Source: Bin75 sp965200435 (GTDB taxonomy: Bacteria > Nitrospirota > Nitrospiria > Nitrospirales > UBA8639). From it: a stretch of DNA of 64,000 nucleotides. The first letter of the stretch is position 1, and every line of letters starts with the position of its first letter. A program made the position numbers and the translations under genes. The stretch is from assembly GCA_965200435.1 (NCBI GenBank), contig OZ241337.1:1054001-1118000 (forward strand), read 5' to 3'. The notes beneath the pieces are model-generated. The model did no database searches, was not told where the DNA came from, and saw only the letters and a list, made by a program, of their open reading frames with translations. Positions 7,597 through 15,883 of the stretch are shown one piece after another.

Positions 7597-9474
7597 CTAG
7601 GCAACGTTCGCCGATCGCTGGGATCGTTCCAATGCCACAAGCAATAACGAAATGGCTGCGGGAGTAATGCCGGAAATTCTCGAAGCCTGTCCTACGGTGG
7701 CGGGTCTGACTTTGGACAGCTTTTCGACAACCTCGTTGGAAAACCCGGTTGCCCGGTCATACCGGAAATTGACGGGAATGATCTTCCCTTCCAGTTTCTG
7801 AAATTTTTCAATCTGTTCGAGTTGCCGTTTGATATACCCATCGTATTTTATGGCAATTTCAACAGCTTCGCCGATTTCCCGCGTTTCAGGGTTCGCTTCT
7901 CCGGCGATGTCCATCAACCGGGCGTAGGTCAGTTCCGGGCGCTTGAGCAATTGCGCCAGCGGGGCACCGGGGTCGGGCAATTTGGGCTCTACCCGGCTCC
8001 ACCGTTCAATCTGTTCCGGCGTCCAAGGGAGCCGGGTCTGCGACAGTCGATGCATTTCTTTTTCCACAACCATTTGTTTTTCATGAAATTTTTCATGCAG
8101 ATCGTCAGACACCAAGCCCAGACGGTGCCCTGTTTCCATCAGGCGCTGACCGGCATTGTCTTCGCGCAACAGAAGCCGGTATTCCGCACGGGAAGTAAAC
8201 ATCCTGTACGGCTCCCGGGCGTCTTTTGTAATGAGATCGTCGATCAACACGCCGATATAGGCCTGAGAGCGATCCAGAATCAGCGGTGGTTCCCCCTTGA
8301 CCTGCAGGGCCGCATTAATTCCAGCCATGAGGCCTTGGGCCGCCGCCTCTTCATATCCTGAGGTCCCGTTGATCTGACCCGCATGGTATAACCCCGTCAC
8401 GTTTTTGGTTTCGAGTGTCCGGTGAAGTTGGTATGGCGGAAAATAGTCGTATTCGATTGCATAGCCCGGCTTCAGCATGGTCGCGCGTTCGAGTCCGGGG
8501 ATGGTCTTCAGGACGGCGGCCTGCACGTCCACCGGCAGACTGGTTGAGATGCCATTGGGGTAAAAAGACGGGGAATCCAGCTCCTCGGGTTCCACGAAGA
8601 TCTGATGTTGGGGTTTATCCTGAAACCGGACAACCTTATCCTCAATCGACGGACAATACCTGGGCCCCGTGGAATCGATCACCCCCATGTACATCGGGGA
8701 TCGATCCAGGTTGTTCCTGATGATCTCATGTGTCCGTTCATTGGTATAGGTGAGATGGCAAGAAATTTGCGTGTTGGTGATGTGCGACGTCCGGAATGAA
8801 AACGGGCGGGGCGGCACATCGCCGGGCTGTTTGCCCATGACGACAAAATCAATCGTGTCCCGATGCAATCGCGGAGGCGTCCCCGTTTTCAGGCGCCCGA
8901 CTTCAAAGCCGAAATCTCTCATACAATCCGAAAGGTTTTCCGCCGGGGACTCTCCGGCTCGTCCGCCGGGCATATGGCTCATGCCGATATGAATCAACCC
9001 TTTCAAAAACGTGCCTGACGTAATAATAACCGCCTTCGCGTGAACGGTCTCCCCGGAATCAGTCACCACCCCGCGGATCGCACCGCCCTTCGTCAAAAGG
9101 CGATTGGCCGTACCCGAAACGATGTCAAGGTTGGGCTGACGCGCCAGCGTGGCCCGCATGGCCTTTCGATACAACGCCTTATCGCATTGGACGCGCGTGG
9201 CCCTAACCGCCGGACCTTTTCTCGTATTCAACATGCGAAACTGAATGCCCGCCTTGTCTGTGTTGCGGCCAATCTCTCCGCCCAACGCGTCGATTTCCTT
9301 GACCAGATGCCCTTTGCCGATTCCGCCCACCGCGGGATTACAGGGCATGTGCGCGATTGTGTCCCGGTCGATGGTCAACAAGAGAACCCGGCACCCCATC
9401 CTGGCCGCAGCCAGCGAGGCCTCGCATCCGGCGTGGCCCCCGCCAATGACGATGATGTCCCGTTGAATTTTCAT
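7597..9474 (-). CDS. mnmG: tRNA uridine-5-carboxymethylaminomethyl modification enzyme MnmG (GidA)
   Basis: FAD-dependent partner of MnmE that makes cmnm5U34 in tRNA. At 625 aa it is close to the typical 620-630. The N-terminal dinucleotide fold is VIGGGHAGCEASLAAARMG, and PCNPAVGGIGKGHLV, TGTPPRLHRDT and the C-terminal helical domain with ITPAAISLLLVAL are all conserved. It is followed by rsmG in the common mnmG-rsmG-parA-parB order; its partner mnmE is encoded 17 kb away on the other side of oriC. Confidence 0.98.
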   Translation of the reverse strand: MKIQRDIIVIGGGHAGCEASLAAARMGCRVLLLTIDRDTIAHMPCNPAVGGIGKGHLVKEIDALGGEIGRNTDKAGIQFRMLNTRKGPAVRATRVQCDKALYRKAMRATLARQPNLDIVSGTANRLLTKGGAIRGVVTDSGETVHAKAVIITSGTFLKGLIHIGMSHMPGGRAGESPAENLSDCMRDFGFEVGRLKTGTPPRLHRDTIDFVVMGKQPGDVPPRPFSFRTSHITNTQISCHLTYTNERTHEIIRNNLDRSPMYMGVIDSTGPRYCPSIEDKVVRFQDKPQHQIFVEPEELDSPSFYPNGISTSLPVDVQAAVLKTIPGLERATMLKPGYAIEYDYFPPYQLHRTLETKNVTGLYHAGQINGTSGYEEAAAQGLMAGINAALQVKGEPPLILDRSQAYIGVLIDDLITKDAREPYRMFTSRAEYRLLLREDNAGQRLMETGHRLGLVSDDLHEKFHEKQMVVEKEMHRLSQTRLPWTPEQIERWSRVEPKLPDPGAPLAQLLKRPELTYARLMDIAGEANPETREIGEAVEIAIKYDGYIKRQLEQIEKFQKLEGKIIPVNFRYDRATGFSNEVVEKLSKVRPATVGQASRISGITPAAISLLLVALERSQRSANVA

Positions 9475-9582
9475 GAGTATAATTACCTAAAGCGTCTTCC
9501 TGCAAACCCTTCTTATTATAGATCTGGATCCTATTTGCACACCAGAAAAAGTTTCCCTGGGATGCGGAAAGGGACGCCGTTT

Positions 9583-10200
9583 TCAGCCGGGCTTGTCCCA
9601 CGATTCATAACGCGCTCTCAAAGCGTTCCATAGTCCCTGCCGGCCTTCGTTCGTCTTTGAGGAATATCCCACCACCTCTTCATGGTTTTCCAACCCCAGG
9701 GTTTGACACACGCGCAACAGGCCAGGCCGGCGCCGGCCGCGAGATAGTTTGTCGATCTTCGTCACCACGACGACGGGGCGATGTCCGAGATAAGTCAGCC
9801 ATTCAAGCGTGGTCACGTCATGATCTTCAACGACCCGCGCATCGACCAATTGGACCACAGCACATAATTGAGTCCGTTGCATCAAATAACGCTCGATCAT
9901 CGGGCCCCATTGTTCGCGAACCGACTTGGCGGCTTTGGCATAGCCGTAGCCGGGCAAGTCGACAAAAAAGATCGACGGCAGCACCTTGTCGCTCGTGCGC
10001 ACACGAAAGAAATTGAGCGTCTGCGTCTTCCCCGGAGTCGTACTGACCTTGGCGATGCCCTTGCGATTCAACAAGGAATTAATCGCCGACGATTTGCCCA
10101 CGTTGGAGCGACCCACGAAGGCCACCTCGGGAAGGTGCTCGCGAGGATAGTGCGCCGGCTTCTGGCAACTCTTCACAAAGTCCGCTGATAGAATCTTCAT
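9583..10200 (-). CDS. engB: ribosome-biogenesis GTPase EngB (YihA)
   Basis: Small GTPase needed for late assembly of the 50S subunit. At 205 aa it has the typical length. All G motifs are visible: GRSNVGKSSAINSLL (G1), TTPGKTQTLNFF (G2), DLPGYGYAKA (G3), TKIDKLSRG (G4) and a final SSKTNEG (G5). It lies 28 bp downstream of smpB in the same direction and is probably cotranscribed with it. Confidence 0.97.
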   Translation of the reverse strand: MKILSADFVKSCQKPAHYPREHLPEVAFVGRSNVGKSSAINSLLNRKGIAKVSTTPGKTQTLNFFRVRTSDKVLPSIFFVDLPGYGYAKAAKSVREQWGPMIERYLMQRTQLCAVVQLVDARVVEDHDVTTLEWLTYLGHRPVVVVTKIDKLSRGRRRPGLLRVCQTLGLENHEEVVGYSSKTNEGRQGLWNALRARYESWDKPG

Positions 10201-10228
10201 ATTCGGAACACAGACGGCCGCGCAGGTA

Positions 10229-10705
10229 TCACGGTTTCCCGGATCTCCGTTTCATGGCCCGTTCCATTTCACGGCCAGCTTCACGTTGTTTCACCGCCTC
10301 CCGGCGGTCATACTGCTTTTTCCCACGCGCGAGACCCAACTCGACCTTGGCAATCCCGCGTTGATTAAAATACATGCGGAGCGGTATCAACGTCAGACCT
10401 TTCTGCTGAACTTTCCCGGTCAACTTTTGGATTTCTTTTTTGTGCAACAACAGCCCGCGGGGCCGCAAGGGGTCATGATTCGTGATATTCCCATGACTGT
10501 ATTCGCCGATGTGACAGTTATGCAGAATCGCTTTCCCGTCAGCCACCGTGGCATAGGCTTCGCGCAAGTTGACCCGGCCTTCACGGAGCGACTTCACTTC
10601 GGTGCCTTTCAGGATCAGGCCGACCTCGATCTTTTCTTCAATCGCGTAGTCATGAAACGCTTTGCGATTGCTTCCGATCAGTTTTATCGACGGCTCTTGA
10701 GACAT
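10229..10705 (-). CDS. smpB: SsrA-binding protein SmpB
   Basis: Binds tmRNA and brings it to stalled ribosomes for trans-translation. The start MSQEPSIKLIGSNRKAFHDY at 10705 gives 158 aa, the usual size. The OB-fold core shows GLILKGTEVKSLREGRVNL and HNCHIGEYSHGN, and the basic C-terminal tail (KKQYDRREAVKQREAGREM) is the part that enters the decoding centre. IS copy 2 begins only 73 bp upstream, so the promoter may lie in or next to that element. Confidence 0.96.
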   Translation of the reverse strand: MSQEPSIKLIGSNRKAFHDYAIEEKIEVGLILKGTEVKSLREGRVNLREAYATVADGKAILHNCHIGEYSHGNITNHDPLRPRGLLLHKKEIQKLTGKVQQKGLTLIPLRMYFNQRGIAKVELGLARGKKQYDRREAVKQREAGREMERAMKRRSGKP

Positions 10706-10777
10706 GACAGGATGCCAGTTCTTTGATAAAAAGGATAACCCAACCTGAATCGTTATACCATCCCGGCCGGTCACCAA

Positions 10778-11684
10778 TGTATAAGTTCAGAAACCTTTGG
10801 CACTCCTCGAAACAGGAGGAGAGGCCATGCAAATCCACCATGTCGGCTATCGCATCAGGGGGTTTTATCGACTAACGCAATTCGGGCATCGTTGGGACAT
10901 GATACCCCACGAAGCCCATCACCGACTCAAGATTCTGCACTTTTGCGCCCGGCATGGCCCAGCCGCGACGGGGGAGGCCTTTGGCGTCAGCCGCCGGACG
11001 CTTTATCGCTGGCAGCGGGCGCTCACTCAGGCTGGCGGGGACCCGCAGGCGTTGGCCGTCCGCTCTAGGGCCCCCCACCGGCGGCGGCAGGCCACGTGGC
11101 CACCCGCCCTGAGCCAAGCGATCCGGCGGCTACGCACCACGTATCCCAACCGTGGGAAGGCCAAGCTGCACGTCCTACTGCGGCCGTGGTGTGCGCAGCA
11201 CGGGCTAGCCCTCCCCAGGGTCTCCACCATCGGGCGCCTGATCGCCCGCGCCCCGGACCGGATGCGGCACACGCCGAGCCGCCTGGATGCCCGGGGCCGG
11301 CCCAAACCCCGGACACGGCGCCGGAAATCCCGCCCGCCCCGGCCCCACCCCGGGTCCTCCTCTCCGATAACGGCCCGGAGTTCCAGGGGCATTTCCAGCA
11401 CCGGCTCGATGAACGCGGCATCACCCACTGGTGGACGTATCCCCGATCCCCGAAAATGAACGCTCATGCGGAACGGTTCAATCGCACCCTGCAAGAGACA
11501 AGAGACCTTCGTGGACCACCACGAGGATCTGCTGTTCGACGACTTGGCGGCCTTTAACCGCAAACTGGCCGATTGGTTGCTGGCCTACAATACCGTGTTG
11601 CCCCACCATAGCCTTGGGCGGCAATCTCCGGTACAATTCCTGATTCACCACCAACCCGAGTGCCAAATGTGGTGGACCCATACA
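10778..11684 (+). mobile_element. IS481-like insertion sequence, copy 2 (internally deleted)
   Basis: Same ends as copy 1 (TGTATAAGTTCAGAAACCTT at left, GGTGGACCCATACA at right) but 907 bp instead of 1087 bp. It is flanked by a perfect 5-bp direct repeat ACCAA (10773-10777 and 11685-11689), which fixes both boundaries and the target duplication size. The roughly 180 missing bases remove the first catalytic Asp region of the transposase. Confidence 0.9.
10827..11681 (+). pseudogene. disrupted IS481-like transposase
   Basis: The N-terminal HTH part is intact from ATG 10827 (good Shine-Dalgarno AGGAGGAGAGG) as far as RKSRPPRPHP near 11350. The coding then jumps, in another frame, to VLLSDNGPEFQGHFQ and MNAHAERFNRTLQE, and a second shift near 11505 leads to FVDHHEDLLFDDLAAFNRKL. 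The stretch holding the first catalytic Asp is deleted. The last third is nearly identical in nucleotides to copy 1, while the first two thirds are more diverged, which hints at gene conversion between the copies. Confidence 0.88.
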
Positions 11685-11726
11685 ACCAATTGACCTTCTT
11701 CTTCTGCAAGCCTAGAATACCATTCC

Positions 11727-12191
11727 ATGCACGCCTTTTCCTCTTCCCGGTCACTCATCAGTGAAATTTCTCAAAGCCACGGGCTTGCGGTACGCCTGTG
11801 CGAGTATCGTCTCCAAAAACTGTGGGGATCGCTCGTGGGCGAGGTCGTGGCTGCCCATACCTGGCCTGCCAGGATCAAGTTTCGAAAGCTGCACGTGGCC
11901 GTGGACAATTCCGTATGGCTTCACCAACTCCGCTATCTCAAAGCCACGTTACTGGAGAACATTCAGGCACAGATGGAAGAACTCCAGATAGAAGATATTA
12001 TTTTCCGGATCGGTGAATTACCGGAACTCCGCGAAGATGACGTCGACGGACCCGCTAAGCCGGTCCCCGTCTCCCCCGACGCACGGAAGACGGCCCATGA
12101 ATACGCGCGACCCGTCAATGACGATGAACTACGGAATTCGCTCACCAGAGTCATGGCCAAGGCGCTGTCGTCTGCGCACCATTCCAAATAA
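11727..12191 (+). CDS. dciA: DUF721 / DciA-like replicative helicase loader
   Basis: A 154-aa protein with the DUF721 fold (residues about 15-105), including LQKLWGSLVGEVVAAHTWPARIK and LHVAVDNSVWLHQLRYLKATLL. DciA proteins bind DnaB and help load it at the origin in bacteria lacking DnaC or DnaI, and they are commonly encoded near oriC; here the origin is 9 kb away. The C-terminal 50 residues are polar and unconserved. The IS immediately upstream (38 bp from its end to the ATG) may supply or block its promoter. Confidence 0.8.
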   Translation: MHAFSSSRSLISEISQSHGLAVRLCEYRLQKLWGSLVGEVVAAHTWPARIKFRKLHVAVDNSVWLHQLRYLKATLLENIQAQMEELQIEDIIFRIGELPELREDDVDGPAKPVPVSPDARKTAHEYARPVNDDELRNSLTRVMAKALSSAHHSK

Positions 12192-12493
12192 CTTCCGTTT
12201 CTGCGATCATCCCCGACAGCTTTCATCGGGGGAGGGCCCAACGACAAAAGACAGAACCAGCCGCCCCGTCGTTGTAGCGGTGCAATCTTATTGCGCCCGG
12301 CGGCGTCGGGCAGCAGGAGAAAAACGCCATGCGCCTGCCCCCGATATCTGTTATCGGGGGAGGGCGCAGCTACGAAAGAGTGGGGAGTCATGGGATGCCG
12401 ACGGCATCCATGGAAACATGAATGGTTCCAGATCTGGCAAGGTCGTCATCAATTTGTCTGGCGGCAACATTTCTGCCAATGGATACCAAGCCA
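12192..12493. repeat. intergenic region with two similar C/G hairpins
   Basis: No gene is supported. Two hairpins about 130 bp apart share a core: CCCCGA...TCGGGG (12211-12231) and a 9-bp stem CCCCCGATA/TATCGGGGG with loop TCTGT (12338-12360); each is followed by GAGGGC. Similar 'GATCAAGTCGGGG' hairpins occur at 57250-57350. They look like short dispersed palindromic repeats; the first could also act as a terminator for dciA, although it has no T-run. Confidence 0.5.
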
Positions 12494-12637
12494 AGGAACC
12501 TCTGATTTCGCGTGATAGCGGGATGCAGGGCCAGGCATCCCGGAGCGAAACCCGAAGCGTATCAGAGAGAGAGGTGAGGGTTGAGCGAGGACACCACGCA
12601 GCCATGTGCCCAATCGTGCACGAAATCAGAGATTCCC
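12494..12637 (-). mobile_element. MITE family M, copy M1 (144 bp)
   Basis: One of four copies, all exactly 144 bp. The ends are inverted repeats (consensus GGGAACCTCTGATTTCGTG, here with A as first base). TA follows the right end (12638-12639); the left dinucleotide is CA, probably a mutated TA. Orientation is opposite to copies M2 and M4. Its last base plus the TA forms the TAG stop codon of the minus-strand membrane-protein gene next to it. Confidence 0.85.
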
Positions 12638-13200
12638 TAAGAGGGGACGCGGTCGTCGAATAGGACTTGAATGTTCTGACGTTGCTCGGGAATTGCGGGT
12701 TCGGGAATAGGGCCGAGCCAGCCCTTGATGTGGCCTTGGCTATAGATAAATCCTCCTCTGGACGATCGTTCGAACTCCCGACGAAACGCCTCTTCTTGAA
12801 CGTCTAACCGGTTCCCGGCTTCCGCTAGGCCACGCGTTGCCAGATACCGATGAAGCGTTTCCGGCTCGGTCCAATGAGGATCGGAAAACACGTAGAGGAC
12901 GACTTCGCGATAGAGCGTAGCCGGATCGTCCGGTGTGGTGGGGCGCACTTTCAAGGATCTGAAATCATGATGGGTTTCACCGATCGTTCGGAATCGACGG
13001 AGGAGGGTTTCAATGTCCGGATCGCTCGTCCACGCCGGTACGTGGACGGCCACTACCGTGCCTTCCTGCCCCCCGATACTGAAGGGCGGAATCGTGCGAT
13101 CGGGCCTGGACAGGAACATGCCCCCCGCAATCAGCGTGAAGCCTCCCAGCAAAACGGTCAGCCCTATTCTGACGACGGGATCGAATGGCTTTTTGGGCAT
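12637..13200 (-). CDS. membrane-anchored hypothetical protein, C-terminus cut by MITE M1
   Basis: Not recognised. From ATG 13200 (MPKKPFDPVVRIG) it is 187 aa: one N-terminal membrane segment (TVLLGGFTLIAGGMFL, residues about 13-28), then a soluble part with VVAVHVPAWTSDPDIETLL and YREVVLYVFSDPHWTEPETL, which would sit outside the membrane. An upstream ATG at 13221 has no ribosome-binding site. The stop codon TAG is built from the last base of MITE M1 and its TA duplication, so the ancestral protein was probably longer. It lies upstream of nothing obvious and is separated from gyrA by 138 bp. Confidence 0.65.
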   Translation of the reverse strand: MPKKPFDPVVRIGLTVLLGGFTLIAGGMFLSRPDRTIPPFSIGGQEGTVVAVHVPAWTSDPDIETLLRRFRTIGETHHDFRSLKVRPTTPDDPATLYREVVLYVFSDPHWTEPETLHRYLATRGLAEAGNRLDVQEEAFRREFERSSRGGFIYSQGHIKGWLGPIPEPAIPEQRQNIQVLFDDRVPS

Positions 13201-13338
13201 AGACTGGTTCCCCGCTTCCACGGGGACAAGGTGGAAACGCCTTCGTTTGTGGCAGATAACGCGCGGTTCCTTGCTTTGCTCGGAATGACCATTCTGGTGC
13301 GGTCAGTCCTCATTCCGGCAATGAATGAGTGAGCCACA

Positions 13339-15852
13339 TTACAAGCCGGGTCTTGCAGATTCCGTTATTGCAGAGCCGCTTGCCTCCGTCGCATTGCCGG
13401 CGTTGTTGCTCCCTTCGTCATCGGCACTCTCGGCGAGTTTGGCCACGTCCACGACCCGGTCAGCGTCTTCCATGTCGATGAGACGCACGCCTTGAGCATT
13501 GCGCCCGATATCCCGGAGATCCTCGACTTTGGTCCTGAGGATTTTTCCTTCGGATGTCATAATCATGATCTCATCGGATTCTTTCACTTGGTGAAAAGAA
13601 ACGGCCGACCCGTTTCTCTCGTTGACTTTGATACTGATCACCCCATGCCCCGCCCGCCCTTTCGTCCGGTACTCGGTGGCCAACGTTCGTTTCCCGAACC
13701 CCCGTTCGGTCACGGTCAGAATCGAGGCTTCGACCTGGGGCTGGATAATGACCATCCCGATGACGTAATTGGTTTCGTTCAGGCGAATGCCCCTCACCCC
13801 TCGAGCGGTCCGGCCCATGGGCCGGACGGCCCGTTCCTGAAACCGGATGACCAGCCCTTCCCTGGTGCCCAGCATGATGTCGCTTCGGCCGTCCGTGAGT
13901 TCAACGCCGATGAGTTTGTCGCCTTCCTCCAACGTCAAGGCGATGATCCCGCCCTGCCGGGGATTTCCGTACGCGGATAATTTGGTCTTTTTGATATAGC
14001 CCCTGCGCGTTGCCATCACAACGTATAAGTCATCGGGGAAGTCGCGAACCGGAAGTGTGGTGGTCACTCGTTCTTCCGGGCCCAAGGCCAACAGGTTGAC
14101 CATGGCCTTACCCTTGCTGGTTCGGCCGGCTTCGGGCAGTTCATGCAGTTTGAGCCAATACACTTTTCCCGCATTGGTAAAGAACAGAATGAAATCATGC
14201 GTCGAGGCCGTAAAAATCTTTTCAACAAAATCCTCTTCCTTGACCCCCATGCCGATCTTGCCTTTTCCTCCGCGACGCTGCGCCCGGTATTCGGAGACGG
14301 GATGGCGTTTGATATAGCCTTCATGGGAAATGCTGACCGCCATTGTTTCATCCGCGATCAGATCTTCCACGTTAATCTCCGCCTCCTGCGGAACGATCTG
14401 GGTACGACGTTCATCCTGATACGCGGCTTTGAGTTCAATCAGCTCGTCCTTGATGACCTGTTTGACCAGGTCCTCAGAACCCAGGATGGCCTGAAGCGAC
14501 GCGATCCTCGCTTTGAGTTCTTCATACTCTTCAGAAAGTTTCCGTTGTTCGAGTTGCGTCAACCGTTGAAGTCGCAAGTCCAGGATGGCCTGGGCCTGGA
14601 TCTCCGACAATGGAAATTGTTGCGTGAGGCCGGCCCTGGCTTCGTCGGGCGACGCGGCCCCGCGGATCAACACGATCACGTCATCCAGGTGCGCCAGCGC
14701 GACGTTCAGGCCTTCGACAATGTGCGCGCGTTCTTCGGCCTTCCGTAACTCGTAGGCGGTTCGCCGGATGACCACTTCGCGTCGATGCTCGAGAAAGGCA
14801 ACCAGGATTCGTTTGAGGTTCAAAATTTCAGGCCGGTTATTCACGAGCGCGAGCATGATGACCCCGAACGTCGTTTGGAGTTGGGAGTGCTTGTACAACT
14901 GGTTCAGGATGACGAGTGGGATCTCGCCTTTTTTGAGTTCGATCACGACGCGGATGCCGTCGCGATCCGATTCATCCCGAATGTCGGCAATGCCTTCCAG
15001 GCGTTTCTCCTGTACCAGCTCGGCAATTTTCTCCAGCAGTTTGGCTTTGTTGACCTGGTACGGAATCTCGGTGACGATGATGCTCGCCCTGTCCCGCTTT
15101 TCATCCGTTTCGACGTGCGTTTTGGCGCGGAGGGTCAAGAGCCCGCGGCCGTGTTCATAGGCGTCTTTGATGCCCTGAGTCCCATAAATGAATCCGGCAG
15201 TGGGAAAATCCGGACCCGGGATCAGGTTCATCAATTCCGCAATCGACGTCTGGGGATTCTCGAGGATGTGGAGTAACGCGGCGACGACTTCGCCGAAATT
15301 GTGCGTGGGAATGTTGGTGGCGTAGCCGACGGCGATCCCGCCGGCGCCATTGACCAGCAGGTTAGGAACCTTGGCCGGCAACACCAGCGGTTCGACGTCG
15401 GATTCGTCGTACGTAGGCCCGAAATCGACCGTTTCCTGATCGATGTCCGCCAGCATTTCGCCGGCCAACCTCGTCAGCCGCGCTTCGGTATAGCGCATGG
15501 CTGCCGGCGGATCGCCGTCAACCGACCCGTAATTCCCCTGGCCGTCCACCAAGGCATAGCGCATGTTGAAATCCTGCGCCATCCGCACCAGCGTATCGTA
15601 AATGGCGGAATCGCCATGGGGATGATAATTCCCCATGATCTCACCCACGATCTTGGCCGACTTGCGGTAAGCCCGGTTATGAGCCAAACCCATTTGGTTC
15701 ATGCCGTACAAGATGCGGCGATGCACAGGCTTCAGCCCATCGCGGACATCCGGCAGGGCGCGGGCCACGATCACGCTCATGGCGTAATCCAGGTACGACA
15801 AGCGCATCTCGTCTTCGATGGCGACTTGTGTGAAGCGTTCTTCTGTGAGCAT
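13339..15852 (-). CDS. gyrA: DNA gyrase subunit A
   Basis: Breakage-reunion subunit of gyrase, which introduces negative supercoils. At 837 aa it is normal. The N-terminal ALPDVRDGLKPVHRRILY, the quinolone-pocket sequence HPHGDSAIYDT (wild-type Ser and Asp) and the catalytic Tyr in AMRYTEARLT are visible. The C-terminal wrapping domain carries the GyrA box QRRGGKG, which separates gyrase from topoisomerase IV. An unconserved acidic/Ser-rich tail ends the protein. It follows gyrB by 31 bp and shares its operon. Confidence 0.98.
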   Translation of the reverse strand: MLTEERFTQVAIEDEMRLSYLDYAMSVIVARALPDVRDGLKPVHRRILYGMNQMGLAHNRAYRKSAKIVGEIMGNYHPHGDSAIYDTLVRMAQDFNMRYALVDGQGNYGSVDGDPPAAMRYTEARLTRLAGEMLADIDQETVDFGPTYDESDVEPLVLPAKVPNLLVNGAGGIAVGYATNIPTHNFGEVVAALLHILENPQTSIAELMNLIPGPDFPTAGFIYGTQGIKDAYEHGRGLLTLRAKTHVETDEKRDRASIIVTEIPYQVNKAKLLEKIAELVQEKRLEGIADIRDESDRDGIRVVIELKKGEIPLVILNQLYKHSQLQTTFGVIMLALVNNRPEILNLKRILVAFLEHRREVVIRRTAYELRKAEERAHIVEGLNVALAHLDDVIVLIRGAASPDEARAGLTQQFPLSEIQAQAILDLRLQRLTQLEQRKLSEEYEELKARIASLQAILGSEDLVKQVIKDELIELKAAYQDERRTQIVPQEAEINVEDLIADETMAVSISHEGYIKRHPVSEYRAQRRGGKGKIGMGVKEEDFVEKIFTASTHDFILFFTNAGKVYWLKLHELPEAGRTSKGKAMVNLLALGPEERVTTTLPVRDFPDDLYVVMATRRGYIKKTKLSAYGNPRQGGIIALTLEEGDKLIGVELTDGRSDIMLGTREGLVIRFQERAVRPMGRTARGVRGIRLNETNYVIGMVIIQPQVEASILTVTERGFGKRTLATEYRTKGRAGHGVISIKVNERNGSAVSFHQVKESDEIMIMTSEGKILRTKVEDLRDIGRNAQGVRLIDMEDADRVVDVAKLAESADDEGSNNAGNATEASGSAITESARPGL

Positions 15853-15883
15853 AGTGAGGCAGGAGGGTCGGAGTTATGCGTGC

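Noticed and set aside
7563..7640. N-terminal extension of RsmG
   Set aside because: It would translate the parS palindrome and overlap mnmG; family length fits the ATG at 7562.
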